A stretch of 10,613 nt of DNA from Limisphaerales bacterium (GTDB lineage Bacteria; Verrucomicrobiota; Verrucomicrobiae; Limisphaerales; UBA11358). A program made the translations under genes and the position numbers. The stretch's first letter is position 1. Each line of letters opens with the position of its first letter. The stretch lies in the NCBI GenBank assembly GCA_003152145.1, contig PLZL01000070.1, forward strand, positions 1 to 10,613, read 5' to 3'. Of this stretch, positions 1 to 5,664 are shown piece by piece. Under the pieces are notes generated by a model that was not told the DNA's origin, did no database searches, and saw nothing but the letters and a program-made list of their open reading frames with translations.

Positions 1-65
1 TCGACTTGCATGTCTTATCCACGCCGCCAGCGTTCGTTCTGAGCCAGAATCAAACTCTCCGTATA
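1..65 (-). rRNA. rrs: 16S ribosomal RNA, 5' end (partial)
   Basis: Read on the minus strand, bases 58 to 1 match the universal start of 16S rRNA: AGAGTTTGATTCTGGCTCAG, followed by AACGAACGCTGGCGGCG and TGGATAAGACATGCAAGTCG. Setting the first A of AGAGTTTG (position 58) to E. coli position 8 places the mature 5' end near 65. The T in GATTCTGG (C in the usual 27F primer) and the GTGGATAAGACATG string are typical of Verrucomicrobiota. Only the first ~65 nt are in the window; the rest of the rRNA operon lies to the left. Confidence 0.96.
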
Positions 66-135
66 AAAACGTTAGTTGATTCGTGTCTGATCGTAAAATC
101 AGACGCTTACTTAATTACTTAATTTTTGGTTAAAA

Positions 136-174
136 CCCTCAAAACAGGCCACTAACTGGCCAATTTTGAAGGGG
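136..174 (-). other. Hairpin in the 16S leader
   Basis: GGCCA (147-151) pairs perfectly with TGGCC (157-161) around a 5-nt loop. After a small internal loop the stem extends through AAAA/TTTT and CCCTC/GAAGGGG. It sits about 70 nt upstream of the mature 16S 5' end in the leader transcript, where rRNA processing stems and antitermination hairpins are found. The pairing is visible in the sequence; the role is inferred. Confidence 0.45.
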
Positions 175-190
175 CTCTCACTAATCGCAC

Positions 191-210
191 AAATCAATTT
201 TCAAAGAGCA
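191..210 (-). promoter_or_regulatory. boxA-like rRNA antitermination signal
   Basis: The minus strand reads TGCTCTTTGAAAATTGATTT. This closely matches the boxA consensus of bacterial rRNA leaders (TGCTCTTTAACA in E. coli, TGTTCTTTGAAAACT in Bacillus), the NusB/NusE (S10) binding site used to load the antitermination complex. It lies about 125 nt upstream of the 16S 5' end and downstream of both candidate promoters, the expected order. Confidence 0.72.
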
Positions 211-345
211 ATCGGCGTCAAACTGACACCGAAAATCTTGTCAAACTCGCCTGCTTTTATTCCCATCTAGGGGACAAAAGAGCCTGACCGCCGAATTGTC
301 TTTTTTAACTCGGCATGTCAGATTCGAGTTTGGTTGTCCGTTTAA

Positions 346-372
346 TCTATAATTCCGAACAACATCTGTCAA
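346..372 (-). promoter_or_regulatory. Candidate second rRNA promoter (P2-like)
   Basis: On the minus strand a perfect TTGACA (372 to 367) is followed after 15 bp by TATAGA (351 to 346); a 17-bp reading gives TAGATT instead. It points toward the 16S gene, about 280 nt upstream of its 5' end and before boxA. The perfect -35 is the main support; the short spacer is a weakness. Confidence 0.38.
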
Positions 373-416
373 CCGGCTTTCGCCGCCCTTGCAGCATTTG
401 CCGCGAAGGGACGGAA

Positions 417-470
417 AGAATAGCAGAAATTAAAGTTCGTGCAAGAGATTTTTTTAAATTATTTGGGCAG
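417..470 (-). promoter_or_regulatory. Candidate upstream rRNA promoter (P1-like) with UP element
   Basis: On the minus strand TTGCAC (444 to 439) and TATTCT (422 to 417) are separated by 16 bp, the short spacing common to strong rRNA P1 promoters. Immediately upstream (445-470) is an A/T tract (AAATAATTTAAAAAAATC) resembling an UP element. Together with the 346-372 candidate this gives a tandem P1/P2 layout as in many rRNA operons. Based on motif reading only. Confidence 0.42.
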
Positions 471-479
471 GCAAAAATG

Positions 480-503
480 AACAAAAACACCAATAAAATT
501 GGG
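480..503 (-). terminator. Small intrinsic terminator after the zincin gene
   Basis: On the minus strand CCAAT-TTT-ATTGG (502 to 490) forms a short hairpin followed by TGTTTTTGTT. It begins immediately after the TAG stop at 506-504 and lies just upstream of the candidate rRNA promoter. The stem is only 5 bp and A/T-rich, so it may be weak, but its placement between the protein gene and the rRNA promoters fits. Confidence 0.45.
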
Positions 504-881
504 CTATTCCAACCCCCGTTCAGTCAATTCGTCCTCATCCAGACCCAAATAATGACCCAGTTCGTGTAAAAAAGTGGTGCGCACTTCCTCCCGAAAAATC
601 TCCTCATCGACCTCGGCAAAATCCCACAGGTTTTCCAAAAACAAAATAATTTGCGGCGGCATCGGAACATTTCCTTCGTCCGCAAACTCCGGTCCCGTGA
701 ACAAACCCAGCGTGTCCGCCTCAATTCCATCCGCCTGCAAACCGGCGTTCGGCTGGCGCTCAAACGTCACCGGCAGTTTCTCCGCGCGCTCGCGCAACGG
801 TTTGGGCAACGCCACCAGTGTCGCCTCGACTTCCGCCAATGCCAGCTCGCGCAACTTTTTCCAATTCGCGTCCACGATCAA
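504..881 (-). CDS. Zincin-like metallopeptidase family protein (DUF1025/Zincin_1 type)
   Basis: This small predicted zinc protease-fold protein (125 aa) carries HELGHYLGLDEDEL at residues 106-119. H106, E107 and H110 form the HExxH zinc site, and G113 with the acidic D115/E116 pair follows as in the Zincin_1 (PF06262) family. Length and the C-terminal position of the motif match that family, whose members are about 110-130 aa, cytoplasmic and of unknown substrate. There is no signal peptide or membrane segment. The start is uncertain: an in-frame TGA lies two codons upstream of the TTG at 881, and a GTG at 875 is the only other early start; neither has a good Shine-Dalgarno. It reads toward the rRNA operon and is followed directly by a small terminator. 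It lies 211 bp downstream of the second GloVer gene, so it probably has its own promoter. Family assignment is secure; proteolytic activity is not shown. Confidence 0.86.
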   Translation of the reverse strand: MIVDANWKKLRELALAEVEATLVALPKPLRERAEKLPVTFERQPNAGLQADGIEADTLGLFTGPEFADEGNVPMPPQIILFLENLWDFAEVDEEIFREEVRTTFLHELGHYLGLDEDELTERGLE

Positions 882-922
882 TTTTCAAAATGACACAAGC
901 TCCGCCGCTGCGCAAATTCAGA

Positions 923-958
923 AACGCGGAGAAAGGAAGCAGTTCTCTCTTTCGCGTT
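923..958. other. Imperfect inverted repeat in the 882-1092 intergenic gap
   Basis: AACGCG (923-928) and CGCGTT (953-958) form a stem, with partly complementary GAGAAAGG/CTCTCTTT next to it. Adjacent sequence carries the short iteration 'ttctctgcgttct', a wording that recurs in intergenic DNA of this phylum. It could act as a weak terminator for the GloVer gene at 1093-2997 or be a degenerate dispersed repeat. Nothing else is recognisable in this 211-bp gap. Confidence 0.25.
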
Positions 959-1092
959 CTCTGCGTTCTGTTGCGGCAAATTTTCCCCTGACGATAAACC
1001 CGGCAACCGCGCTTCTGGGATTCGACCGGTGATGCCAATCAGCAACATCGCCGCGAAATTAATCTCGTCGCTAATTGCTTCAAATCCAATTT

Positions 1093-2997
1093 TCACGGAT
1101 CCGGCACAATTCGGTAAAGCCGGCGCGGTTGGCCGGGCGCGGACAGGTCGAAATAAACCTGCGACGTGTTGGTCAGCGTCACCGTGCCGAGTGTTACCCA
1201 GGCATCCGTCGGGCCAAACTGGTTAATGCAGTCCAGCCGCAACTGGTCGCCGATGTTCCCGGTCAGCGTGATGGCCGGAACCAGGAACGGCAGATTCAGC
1301 GAGGGCGGCGCCGAGGGTGTTCCCGTCTGCCAGACTCGATAAAACCGTTGCGGCGGTAGCGGCACAGAGACATCCAAGTATAGTTGCGGAGCTGCCGTTA
1401 AATCCATCATGGCAAGCGGTAGCCAATTCGTCGGAGAGCCAAGAGCGTCGGCGTATTCCAGGTTTAGAGCACTTCCAGTTTCGCCCAGTAGATTAAGAGC
1501 AGGCACCGGCCGGCGTTCCACCCGCGGAATCACGTTGAACATTGCCGGCGCGCTGGTCGCCGCGCCAAAAAGATTCGTGACTGCGGCAGTATAAGTGCCG
1601 GATTGGTATGGCTGGACATTGGTTAGTTCCAACCATTTGTTGGTTGTAGCGTCGCACAGCGCATTGGTATCGTTGAAGAACCACTGAACCATCAGCGGCC
1701 AAGCCCCGGAGACTCCCACGCCTAACTGCACCGCAGAACCTGCTTCCGCCGTCTGGCTTGGAGGGGATGACAGGGTGATCGGTGGGACGATGGACATGCT
1801 GAACACCACGCCATGACCCAACCAGCCGCCCTCTTCCGTTGTGCCAAACAAATCCGTGCCCGCCAAACACAAGGGCGCCCATGGCAAGGAACCGTCAACA
1901 TTGGTCATGGCTGAACCATTTAGATACGGGGAGAACCTGTGGAGCACAGCGAAATTACTCCCATCTGAATTTATCTTGAATACCGTGCCACCATGATGAT
2001 GGCCAGGCATCGGACTATTCGTGTCATACATTGTAGTGCCGAAGAGCGTTGTTCCAGACAAAGCCAAACCAGGCCCGGCCCGCCACAAATCACTGAAAAT
2101 GGAAAAGGATTTGATGACTTCAAAGCCGGTTCCATCAATGTTCATCTTGAACACCGTGCCACCGCCTAGGGGGCCGCCGCTTTGTGACGTTCCGTAGAGT
2201 ATTGTCTCCGCCAACATGTCACAAAAAGGAATGGAACCATCGGTTGGACCGGAAAAACTTTTCAGCAGGACAAAGTTACTGCCGTCCCGCTGGATTCTAA
2301 AGATCGTTCCTTGGTTAGACATGCCGCCATCCATAGTCGTCCCAAATAAGTTCGTGCCGGAGAGCAAGAGGTTGACCGGTTCAGCGCCATCGTTTCCGTT
2401 GAAGTCCTTCAGGATTGTAAAACCGCTTCCATCGGTGTTGATCTTGAAAATGGTGCCGCAATTGGAAATGCCGCCATAGAGTGTGGTTCCATAGAGCATT
2501 GTCCCGTCAATTACGAGGCACATCGGGTTGGCCCCATTGGTTCTGGCAAAGCTTTTCAGCACGTTGAATTGGTTGCCATCCGTGTTCAATTGGAATAATG
2601 TGCCATTGATCCAATCACCCCCGCTGTCTGTGGTGCCATATAATGTGGTCCCGGACAAAACCAACCAGCGCGGACCACTCCCTTCGCTCAACTGGTTAAA
2701 TGACTTGAGCACCGTATAGCCACTCCCATCAGTTTTGAGTCTGTAAACTTTGCCGAAGGGCGAGTTGGTGTCCTCGAAGGTCGTCCCATAAAGCATTCCA
2801 TCCGAGTCTAACACCAACGCCGATCTCATGCCGAAAGAACCACCGCCTGGGCTTAGAACGAAGTCATGCAGGACTCGGAAGCTTTGGCCAGCACACTGGC
2901 ACGCCAAGAGGCATAAACATACGATCAGTGCTGTCAAAGGCGGGGGTTCTTTTAGGTATGTCCGCAAACAACTTTTGAATTCAGTTTTTGTCTTCAT
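1093..2997 (-). CDS. Secreted GloVer-repeat beta-propeller protein with Ig-like domain (paralog A)
   Basis: This predicted exported structural or binding protein has 634 aa and no recognised catalytic site. Residues 1-37 are a signal peptide with a hydrophobic core at 21-32; LLAC at 30-33 could be a loose lipobox, so it may be a lipoprotein. Residues ~69-403 hold seven repeats of the Gloeobacter/Verrucomicrobia type (TIGR03803), each of the form L(Y/F)GTT..GG...GT(V/I)FK(I/L)NTDGSGF.VLKSF. The N-terminal FRVLHDF (40-46) supplies the strand missing from the last repeat, so a closed seven-bladed propeller is likely. An Ig-like domain follows (~405-490, with W439 and the GTYTAAVTN motif). Two homologous C-terminal modules occupy ~505-556 and ~578-631. 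The ATG at 2997 is chosen because GGAAAGGA lies 7 nt upstream and a signal peptide follows. Longer upstream extension of the frame only reads through the 3' end of the neighbouring paralog out of frame. The gene is 41 bp downstream of that paralog, probably in one transcript. Confidence 0.9.
   Translation of the reverse strand: MKTKTEFKSCLRTYLKEPPPLTALIVCLCLLACQCAGQSFRVLHDFVLSPGGGSFGMRSALVLDSDGMLYGTTFEDTNSPFGKVYRLKTDGSGYTVLKSFNQLSEGSGPRWLVLSGTTLYGTTDSGGDWINGTLFQLNTDGNQFNVLKSFARTNGANPMCLVIDGTMLYGTTLYGGISNCGTIFKINTDGSGFTILKDFNGNDGAEPVNLLLSGTNLFGTTMDGGMSNQGTIFRIQRDGSNFVLLKSFSGPTDGSIPFCDMLAETILYGTSQSGGPLGGGTVFKMNIDGTGFEVIKSFSIFSDLWRAGPGLALSGTTLFGTTMYDTNSPMPGHHHGGTVFKINSDGSNFAVLHRFSPYLNGSAMTNVDGSLPWAPLCLAGTDLFGTTEEGGWLGHGVVFSMSIVPPITLSSPPSQTAEAGSAVQLGVGVSGAWPLMVQWFFNDTNALCDATTNKWLELTNVQPYQSGTYTAAVTNLFGAATSAPAMFNVIPRVERRPVPALNLLGETGSALNLEYADALGSPTNWLPLAMMDLTAAPQLYLDVSVPLPPQRFYRVWQTGTPSAPPSLNLPFLVPAITLTGNIGDQLRLDCINQFGPTDAWVTLGTVTLTNTSQVYFDLSAPGQPRRLYRIVPDP
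1118..1305 (-). repeat. Near-identical 188-bp segment, copy in paralog A
   Basis: This segment aligns without gaps to 3064-3251 at a constant offset of 1946. It differs at only three positions: 1201 (g versus a), 1225 (a versus g) and 1231 (g versus a). All three are synonymous. The encoded block, residues 564-632, is identical in both proteins, whereas sequence further toward the N-terminus has diverged strongly. Confidence 0.93.
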
Positions 2998-3004
2998 GGC
3001 AGTT

Positions 3005-3012
3005 TCCTTTCC
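3005..3012 (-). promoter_or_regulatory. Ribosome binding site fixing the start of paralog A
   Basis: The minus strand reads GGAAAGGA, then 7 nt, then ATG at 2997. This is the clearest Shine-Dalgarno in the window. It lies in the 41-bp gap between the paralogs, supporting independent translation initiation of the downstream gene at 2997 rather than at any upstream codon. Confidence 0.75.
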
Positions 3013-3038
3013 AGTAAAATAGTCGAAGGTTGATGCGT

Positions 3039-4859
3039 TCAAGGCAACGGCACGATGCGATAGAGCCGGCGCGGTTGGCCGGGCGCGGACAGGTCGAAAT
3101 AAACCTGCGACGTGTTGGTCAGCGTCACCGTGCCGAGTGTTACCCAAGCATCCGTCGGGCCAAACTGGTTGATGCAATCCAGCCGCAACTGGTCGCCGAT
3201 GTTCCCGGTCAGCGTGATGGCCGGAACCAGGAACGGCAGATTCAGCGAGGGAGGCACCGTGGGCGTTCCCGTCTGCCAGACGCGGTAAAATCGCTGTGGC
3301 GGAAGAGGCGCAGAGACATCCAAATAGAGTTGCGGAGCGGCACTTAAATCCACTGTGTCCAGCGGCAGCCAATTTGACGGAGAACCAAGGGCGTCGGCAT
3401 ATTCCACGTTCAGAGCGTTTCCGGCTTCGGCCATGATGTTGAGGGCAGGCACCGGTCTGCGTTCCACCGGTGGAATTATATTGAGGATCACTGGCTCGCT
3501 GGTCTTTGCGCCGAAACAATTACTGACGACGACGGTGTATGTGCCGACATTTGTTGCTTGAACGCCAGATAGACACAACATTCGATTTGTTGTGCAGCCG
3601 GTAATGGTATTGCCGTTGAAAAACCATTGATAGGTGAATGGTAAATCACTGCTGGCGCGCACGGTAAAGTTGACGACACCTCCGGCTTCAGCCGTTTGAG
3701 TTTGGGGAGGTGCTTGTATCGTTGGGGAATACCCCAAGGCAAACACCACGCCGCAATTGGAACTGCCGCCGGCATGTGTCATACCATAGAGCGTCGAGCC
3801 AGCCAGCGCCAGCCCTCCTACCGGGTAGGCCCCATCCGCGCCGGTAAAGCTCTTCAACACCTTGAAATCCGTGCCATCTGTTTTGAGCGTGAATATCGTG
3901 CCAAGATCAAAGTCGCCACCTTCGTCAGTTGTCCCAAACAAGCGGGTCCCCGAGAGAACCAAATCCGCATTTGGGTAGTTCCCATCGTATCCGGCGAAAT
4001 GCTTCAGGATTACCAAGCCAGAGCCGTCAAGGTTGATCTTGAACACGGTGCCGCAACCGTTGCTGCCGCCGCAACTCATCGTTCCATATAACTGCCCGCC
4101 GGACAGAACCACGCCTCCCTGCGGTTCTTCTCCATCTGTGCCCGCAAAAGTTCTTATCACGGTGAAATTATTCCCATTGGTGTCCATCTTGAAGATACCG
4201 CCCGCTCCAAGAATGTCTCCTCCTCCCGTGCCATACAATTCGGAACCGATGAGCAACTCCGGCCTCGCCCAGCTGCCACTTGGATAGTTCCGCAGCACGG
4301 TATAATTGCCGCCATTGGTATTTATCCTGAATGACATGCAAACCAGTTCGGTGGTGCCGTAGAGCGTGTCGCCGAGCAAACGGACACCTTGGCCTTCATT
4401 TCCATTGGAGAAATTCTTGAGTATTTGGTAGTTGCCACCATTTGTGTCCAACTTGAAAACTGTGCCGTTATTGTAGAGGCCACCCATATACGTCGTCCCG
4501 TAGACCGTTGCGGCTGACAACGACAGAGTCCCAGATGGCCCTTCGCCATCCGGTGCCCTAGGGAAACTCTTTAAAATCGAGAACCCGCTGCCGTCCGTGT
4601 TGAGCTTGAACACAGTCCCCATATCTCTGTAAGGAACCACACCGCCCTCTGCAGTCGCCCCAATTAGCGTTGTGCCGGATAACAACAAGTTTCCGTCAGG
4701 GTAGGCCCCATCTAACCCGCTGAAAGTATGCAGGACGCTATAAGTTTGCGCCAGGCTATCGGCCGCCGCCAAGCCCAGCAGCGCCACGGCAGCCTGAACA
4801 ACCAGAACCTTGTTGAGTTGTGCATAACGCCAGCTTTGGGAATTGGATTTTGAGTTCAT
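3039..4859 (-). CDS. Secreted GloVer-repeat beta-propeller protein with Ig-like domain (paralog B)
   Basis: This is the upstream member of the tandem pair (606 aa from the ATG at 4859) and a predicted exported binding or structural protein. Residues 1-38 are a signal peptide with hydrophobic core 17-33, likely cut after ADSLAQ. Seven GloVer repeats run from ~60 to 376 (for example YGTT.MGG...NGTVFKLDTNGG at ~120-142). YSVLHTF (40-46) again complements the last, incomplete repeat, as in a closed propeller. The third repeat is shortened and has lost the GG-GT segment (YGTTELVCMSFRIN, ~167-180). An Ig-like domain spans ~380-462 (W412, GTYTVVVSN). The two C-terminal modules are at ~477-528 and ~550-603. 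A TTG two codons upstream (4865) is possible, but the ATG is preferred; no clear Shine-Dalgarno is seen. No PEP-CTERM or other anchor is visible. Function is unknown; the family call is confident. Confidence 0.9.
   Translation of the reverse strand: MNSKSNSQSWRYAQLNKVLVVQAAVALLGLAAADSLAQTYSVLHTFSGLDGAYPDGNLLLSGTTLIGATAEGGVVPYRDMGTVFKLNTDGSGFSILKSFPRAPDGEGPSGTLSLSAATVYGTTYMGGLYNNGTVFKLDTNGGNYQILKNFSNGNEGQGVRLLGDTLYGTTELVCMSFRINTNGGNYTVLRNYPSGSWARPELLIGSELYGTGGGDILGAGGIFKMDTNGNNFTVIRTFAGTDGEEPQGGVVLSGGQLYGTMSCGGSNGCGTVFKINLDGSGLVILKHFAGYDGNYPNADLVLSGTRLFGTTDEGGDFDLGTIFTLKTDGTDFKVLKSFTGADGAYPVGGLALAGSTLYGMTHAGGSSNCGVVFALGYSPTIQAPPQTQTAEAGGVVNFTVRASSDLPFTYQWFFNGNTITGCTTNRMLCLSGVQATNVGTYTVVVSNCFGAKTSEPVILNIIPPVERRPVPALNIMAEAGNALNVEYADALGSPSNWLPLDTVDLSAAPQLYLDVSAPLPPQRFYRVWQTGTPTVPPSLNLPFLVPAITLTGNIGDQLRLDCINQFGPTDAWVTLGTVTLTNTSQVYFDLSAPGQPRRLYRIVPLP
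3064..3251 (-). repeat. Near-identical 188-bp segment, copy in paralog B
   Basis: This is the counterpart of 1118-1305, with 185 of 188 positions identical. It encodes the whole second C-terminal module plus the linker before it (residues 536-604). Identity drops sharply just outside on the 5' side and stops right at the stop codons on the 3' side, so the boundary coincides with a domain. Confidence 0.93.
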
Positions 4860-5222
4860 AACCAATGAATGGTTTGATTCTTTGAAAGTTCAAACTTCGG
4901 ACATTTGGATTCAGATTTCGGCCTCATGACACAAGTCAAGGTTGATGGTTGAATTGAAGGTTCGGAAGGCAGAGGCGGGAAATTGGATTTGGCAGCCGCG
5001 ACTGCAAACTCCAAACGCCGGGTGAGGGCGGCGCCAAGGGACAAACTGTCCCCTCAAGGCAAGCGGTAGAAAAGACTGCCCGTCTCCGCTTTGATTTGGC
5101 CATGAACCCGCATGTCGGCTGCGTGCCATAACTCGGCCAATTGGCCGAAAACCAAGCACCCGATTCTGATCAGTTAAACTCGAAAATTGGCCCCTAAGTT
5201 AATCAATTGGAATGAATTGTCA
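4860..5222. other. Non-coding region upstream of the GloVer pair
   Basis: No convincing ORF is present: short frames here lack family signals. This stretch should contain the promoter of the GloVer pair. The best -35-like string on the minus strand is TTGACT near 4940, but no good -10 follows, so no promoter is called. The only strong structure is the palindrome at 5133-5148. Confidence 0.5.
5133..5148. repeat. 16-bp perfect palindrome
   Basis: TCGGCCAATTGGCCGA is fully self-complementary with no loop, which fits a dimeric protein binding site better than an RNA hairpin. It lies about 275 bp upstream of the GloVer pair and about 75 bp from the insertion element. No T-run follows on either strand, so a terminator is unlikely. 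Confidence 0.5.
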
Positions 5223-5239
5223 AGCCTTTTTTGATCCAC
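5223..5239 (+). repeat. 17-bp direct repeat, left copy
   Basis: AGCCTTTTTTGATCCAC occurs here and again at 5583-5599, exactly 360 bp apart. The two copies bracket the insertion element and look like a target-site duplication, although 16-17 bp is long for most insertion sequence families. Confidence 0.7.
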
Positions 5240-5583
5240 TGTCGTGTAGTTTTCAAAGCAGGACATTTTTGGAGACAGCAAAGCAGGACAAATAAATTTT
5301 GGGCGGTGGATCCCAAGCACGCCTATTCGCACAGGCAGGGCGAGTCCGTTACGCGTAGCGACCGACGGCAACGCGAGTTCAAGCTCGGAAACCCGTCGCC
5401 GCCGCTCGCCTGCCTGCGCGAATCAAACGGCGTGGTCACGCGCAAGGGGTTGGCGGAACAAGGCGGCAGATATCAATCAGAGAAGCCTTTCTTCAATCTG
5501 GGCACAGTCAATCCGTCGTTGCCATTTGAAATGTCCTGCTTTGCTAACTACAGAATCTGTCCTGCTTTGCTCGCCCCGCGACA
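5240..5583. mobile_element. Transposase-less (MITE-like) insertion element, ~344 bp
   Basis: The two ends form 26-bp terminal inverted repeats: TGTCG, nine variable bases, then CAAAGCAGGACA. The 12-bp motif occurs four times: direct at 5254-5265 and 5279-5290, and inverted at 5532-5543 and 5558-5569. Spacing is 25 and 26 bp, about two helical turns plus. A second match, TGTAGTTNNCAAAGCAGGAC followed by ATTT, links the outer left copy (5245-5268) to the inner right copy (5529-5552). Paired transposase-binding repeats at each end are a feature of IS21- and IS481-type elements, which is the closest known comparison; the family is not proven. No transposase fragment is recognisable inside, so the element would need a transposase in trans. 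The 17-bp direct repeats at 5223-5239 and 5583-5599 flank it, sharing one base at the right end. Confidence 0.72.
5325..5423. other. Long nested hairpin inside the insertion element
   Basis: The outer arms ATTCGCACAGGCAGGGCGAG (5325-5344) and CTCGCCTGCCTGCGCGAAT (5405-5423) pair over about 18 bp with one mismatch and one bulge. Inside are a middle stem, CGACGG (5363-5368) with CCGTCG (5393-5398), and an apical stem, CGAG (5374-5377) with CTCG (5384-5387), around TTCAAG. Three coaxial stems in under 100 nt suggest a folded RNA or a cruciform. No known RNA family is recognised. Confidence 0.55.
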
Positions 5584-5599
5584 GCCTTTTTTGATCCAC
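5583..5599 (+). repeat. 17-bp direct repeat, right copy
   Basis: This is an identical copy of 5223-5239, directly abutting the right terminal inverted repeat of the insertion element. It lies 65 bp beyond the stop codon of the DUF434 gene, so the insertion did not break that reading frame. Confidence 0.7.
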
Positions 5600-5664
5600 C
5601 AACTGGTTGCCGAGATCGCTTTGGTCCCGCCAGGATTTTCCGCCACCGAATTGCCCGTCAAATT

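Noticed and set aside
315..569. 84-residue plus-strand frame over the rRNA promoter region
   Set aside because: It is antisense to the candidate rRNA promoters and to the zincin gene end, with no family signal.
878..1096. 72-residue minus-strand frame downstream of GloVer paralog A
   Set aside because: It uses a GTG overlapping the paralog A stop, has no domain and its second half translates the 'acgcagagaacgc' repeat-like wording, so it is probably non-coding.
2998..3519. N-terminal extension of the GloVer paralog A frame up to an ATG-like start at 3519
   Set aside because: It runs out of frame through the 3' end of paralog B, has no domain signal, and the strong RBS plus signal peptide at 2997 give a better start.
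5374..5387. GAGTTCAAGCTC resembling a tRNA T-arm
   Set aside because: The loop is six rather than seven bases, and no acceptor, D- or anticodon arms can be drawn around it; it is the tip of the element's hairpin.
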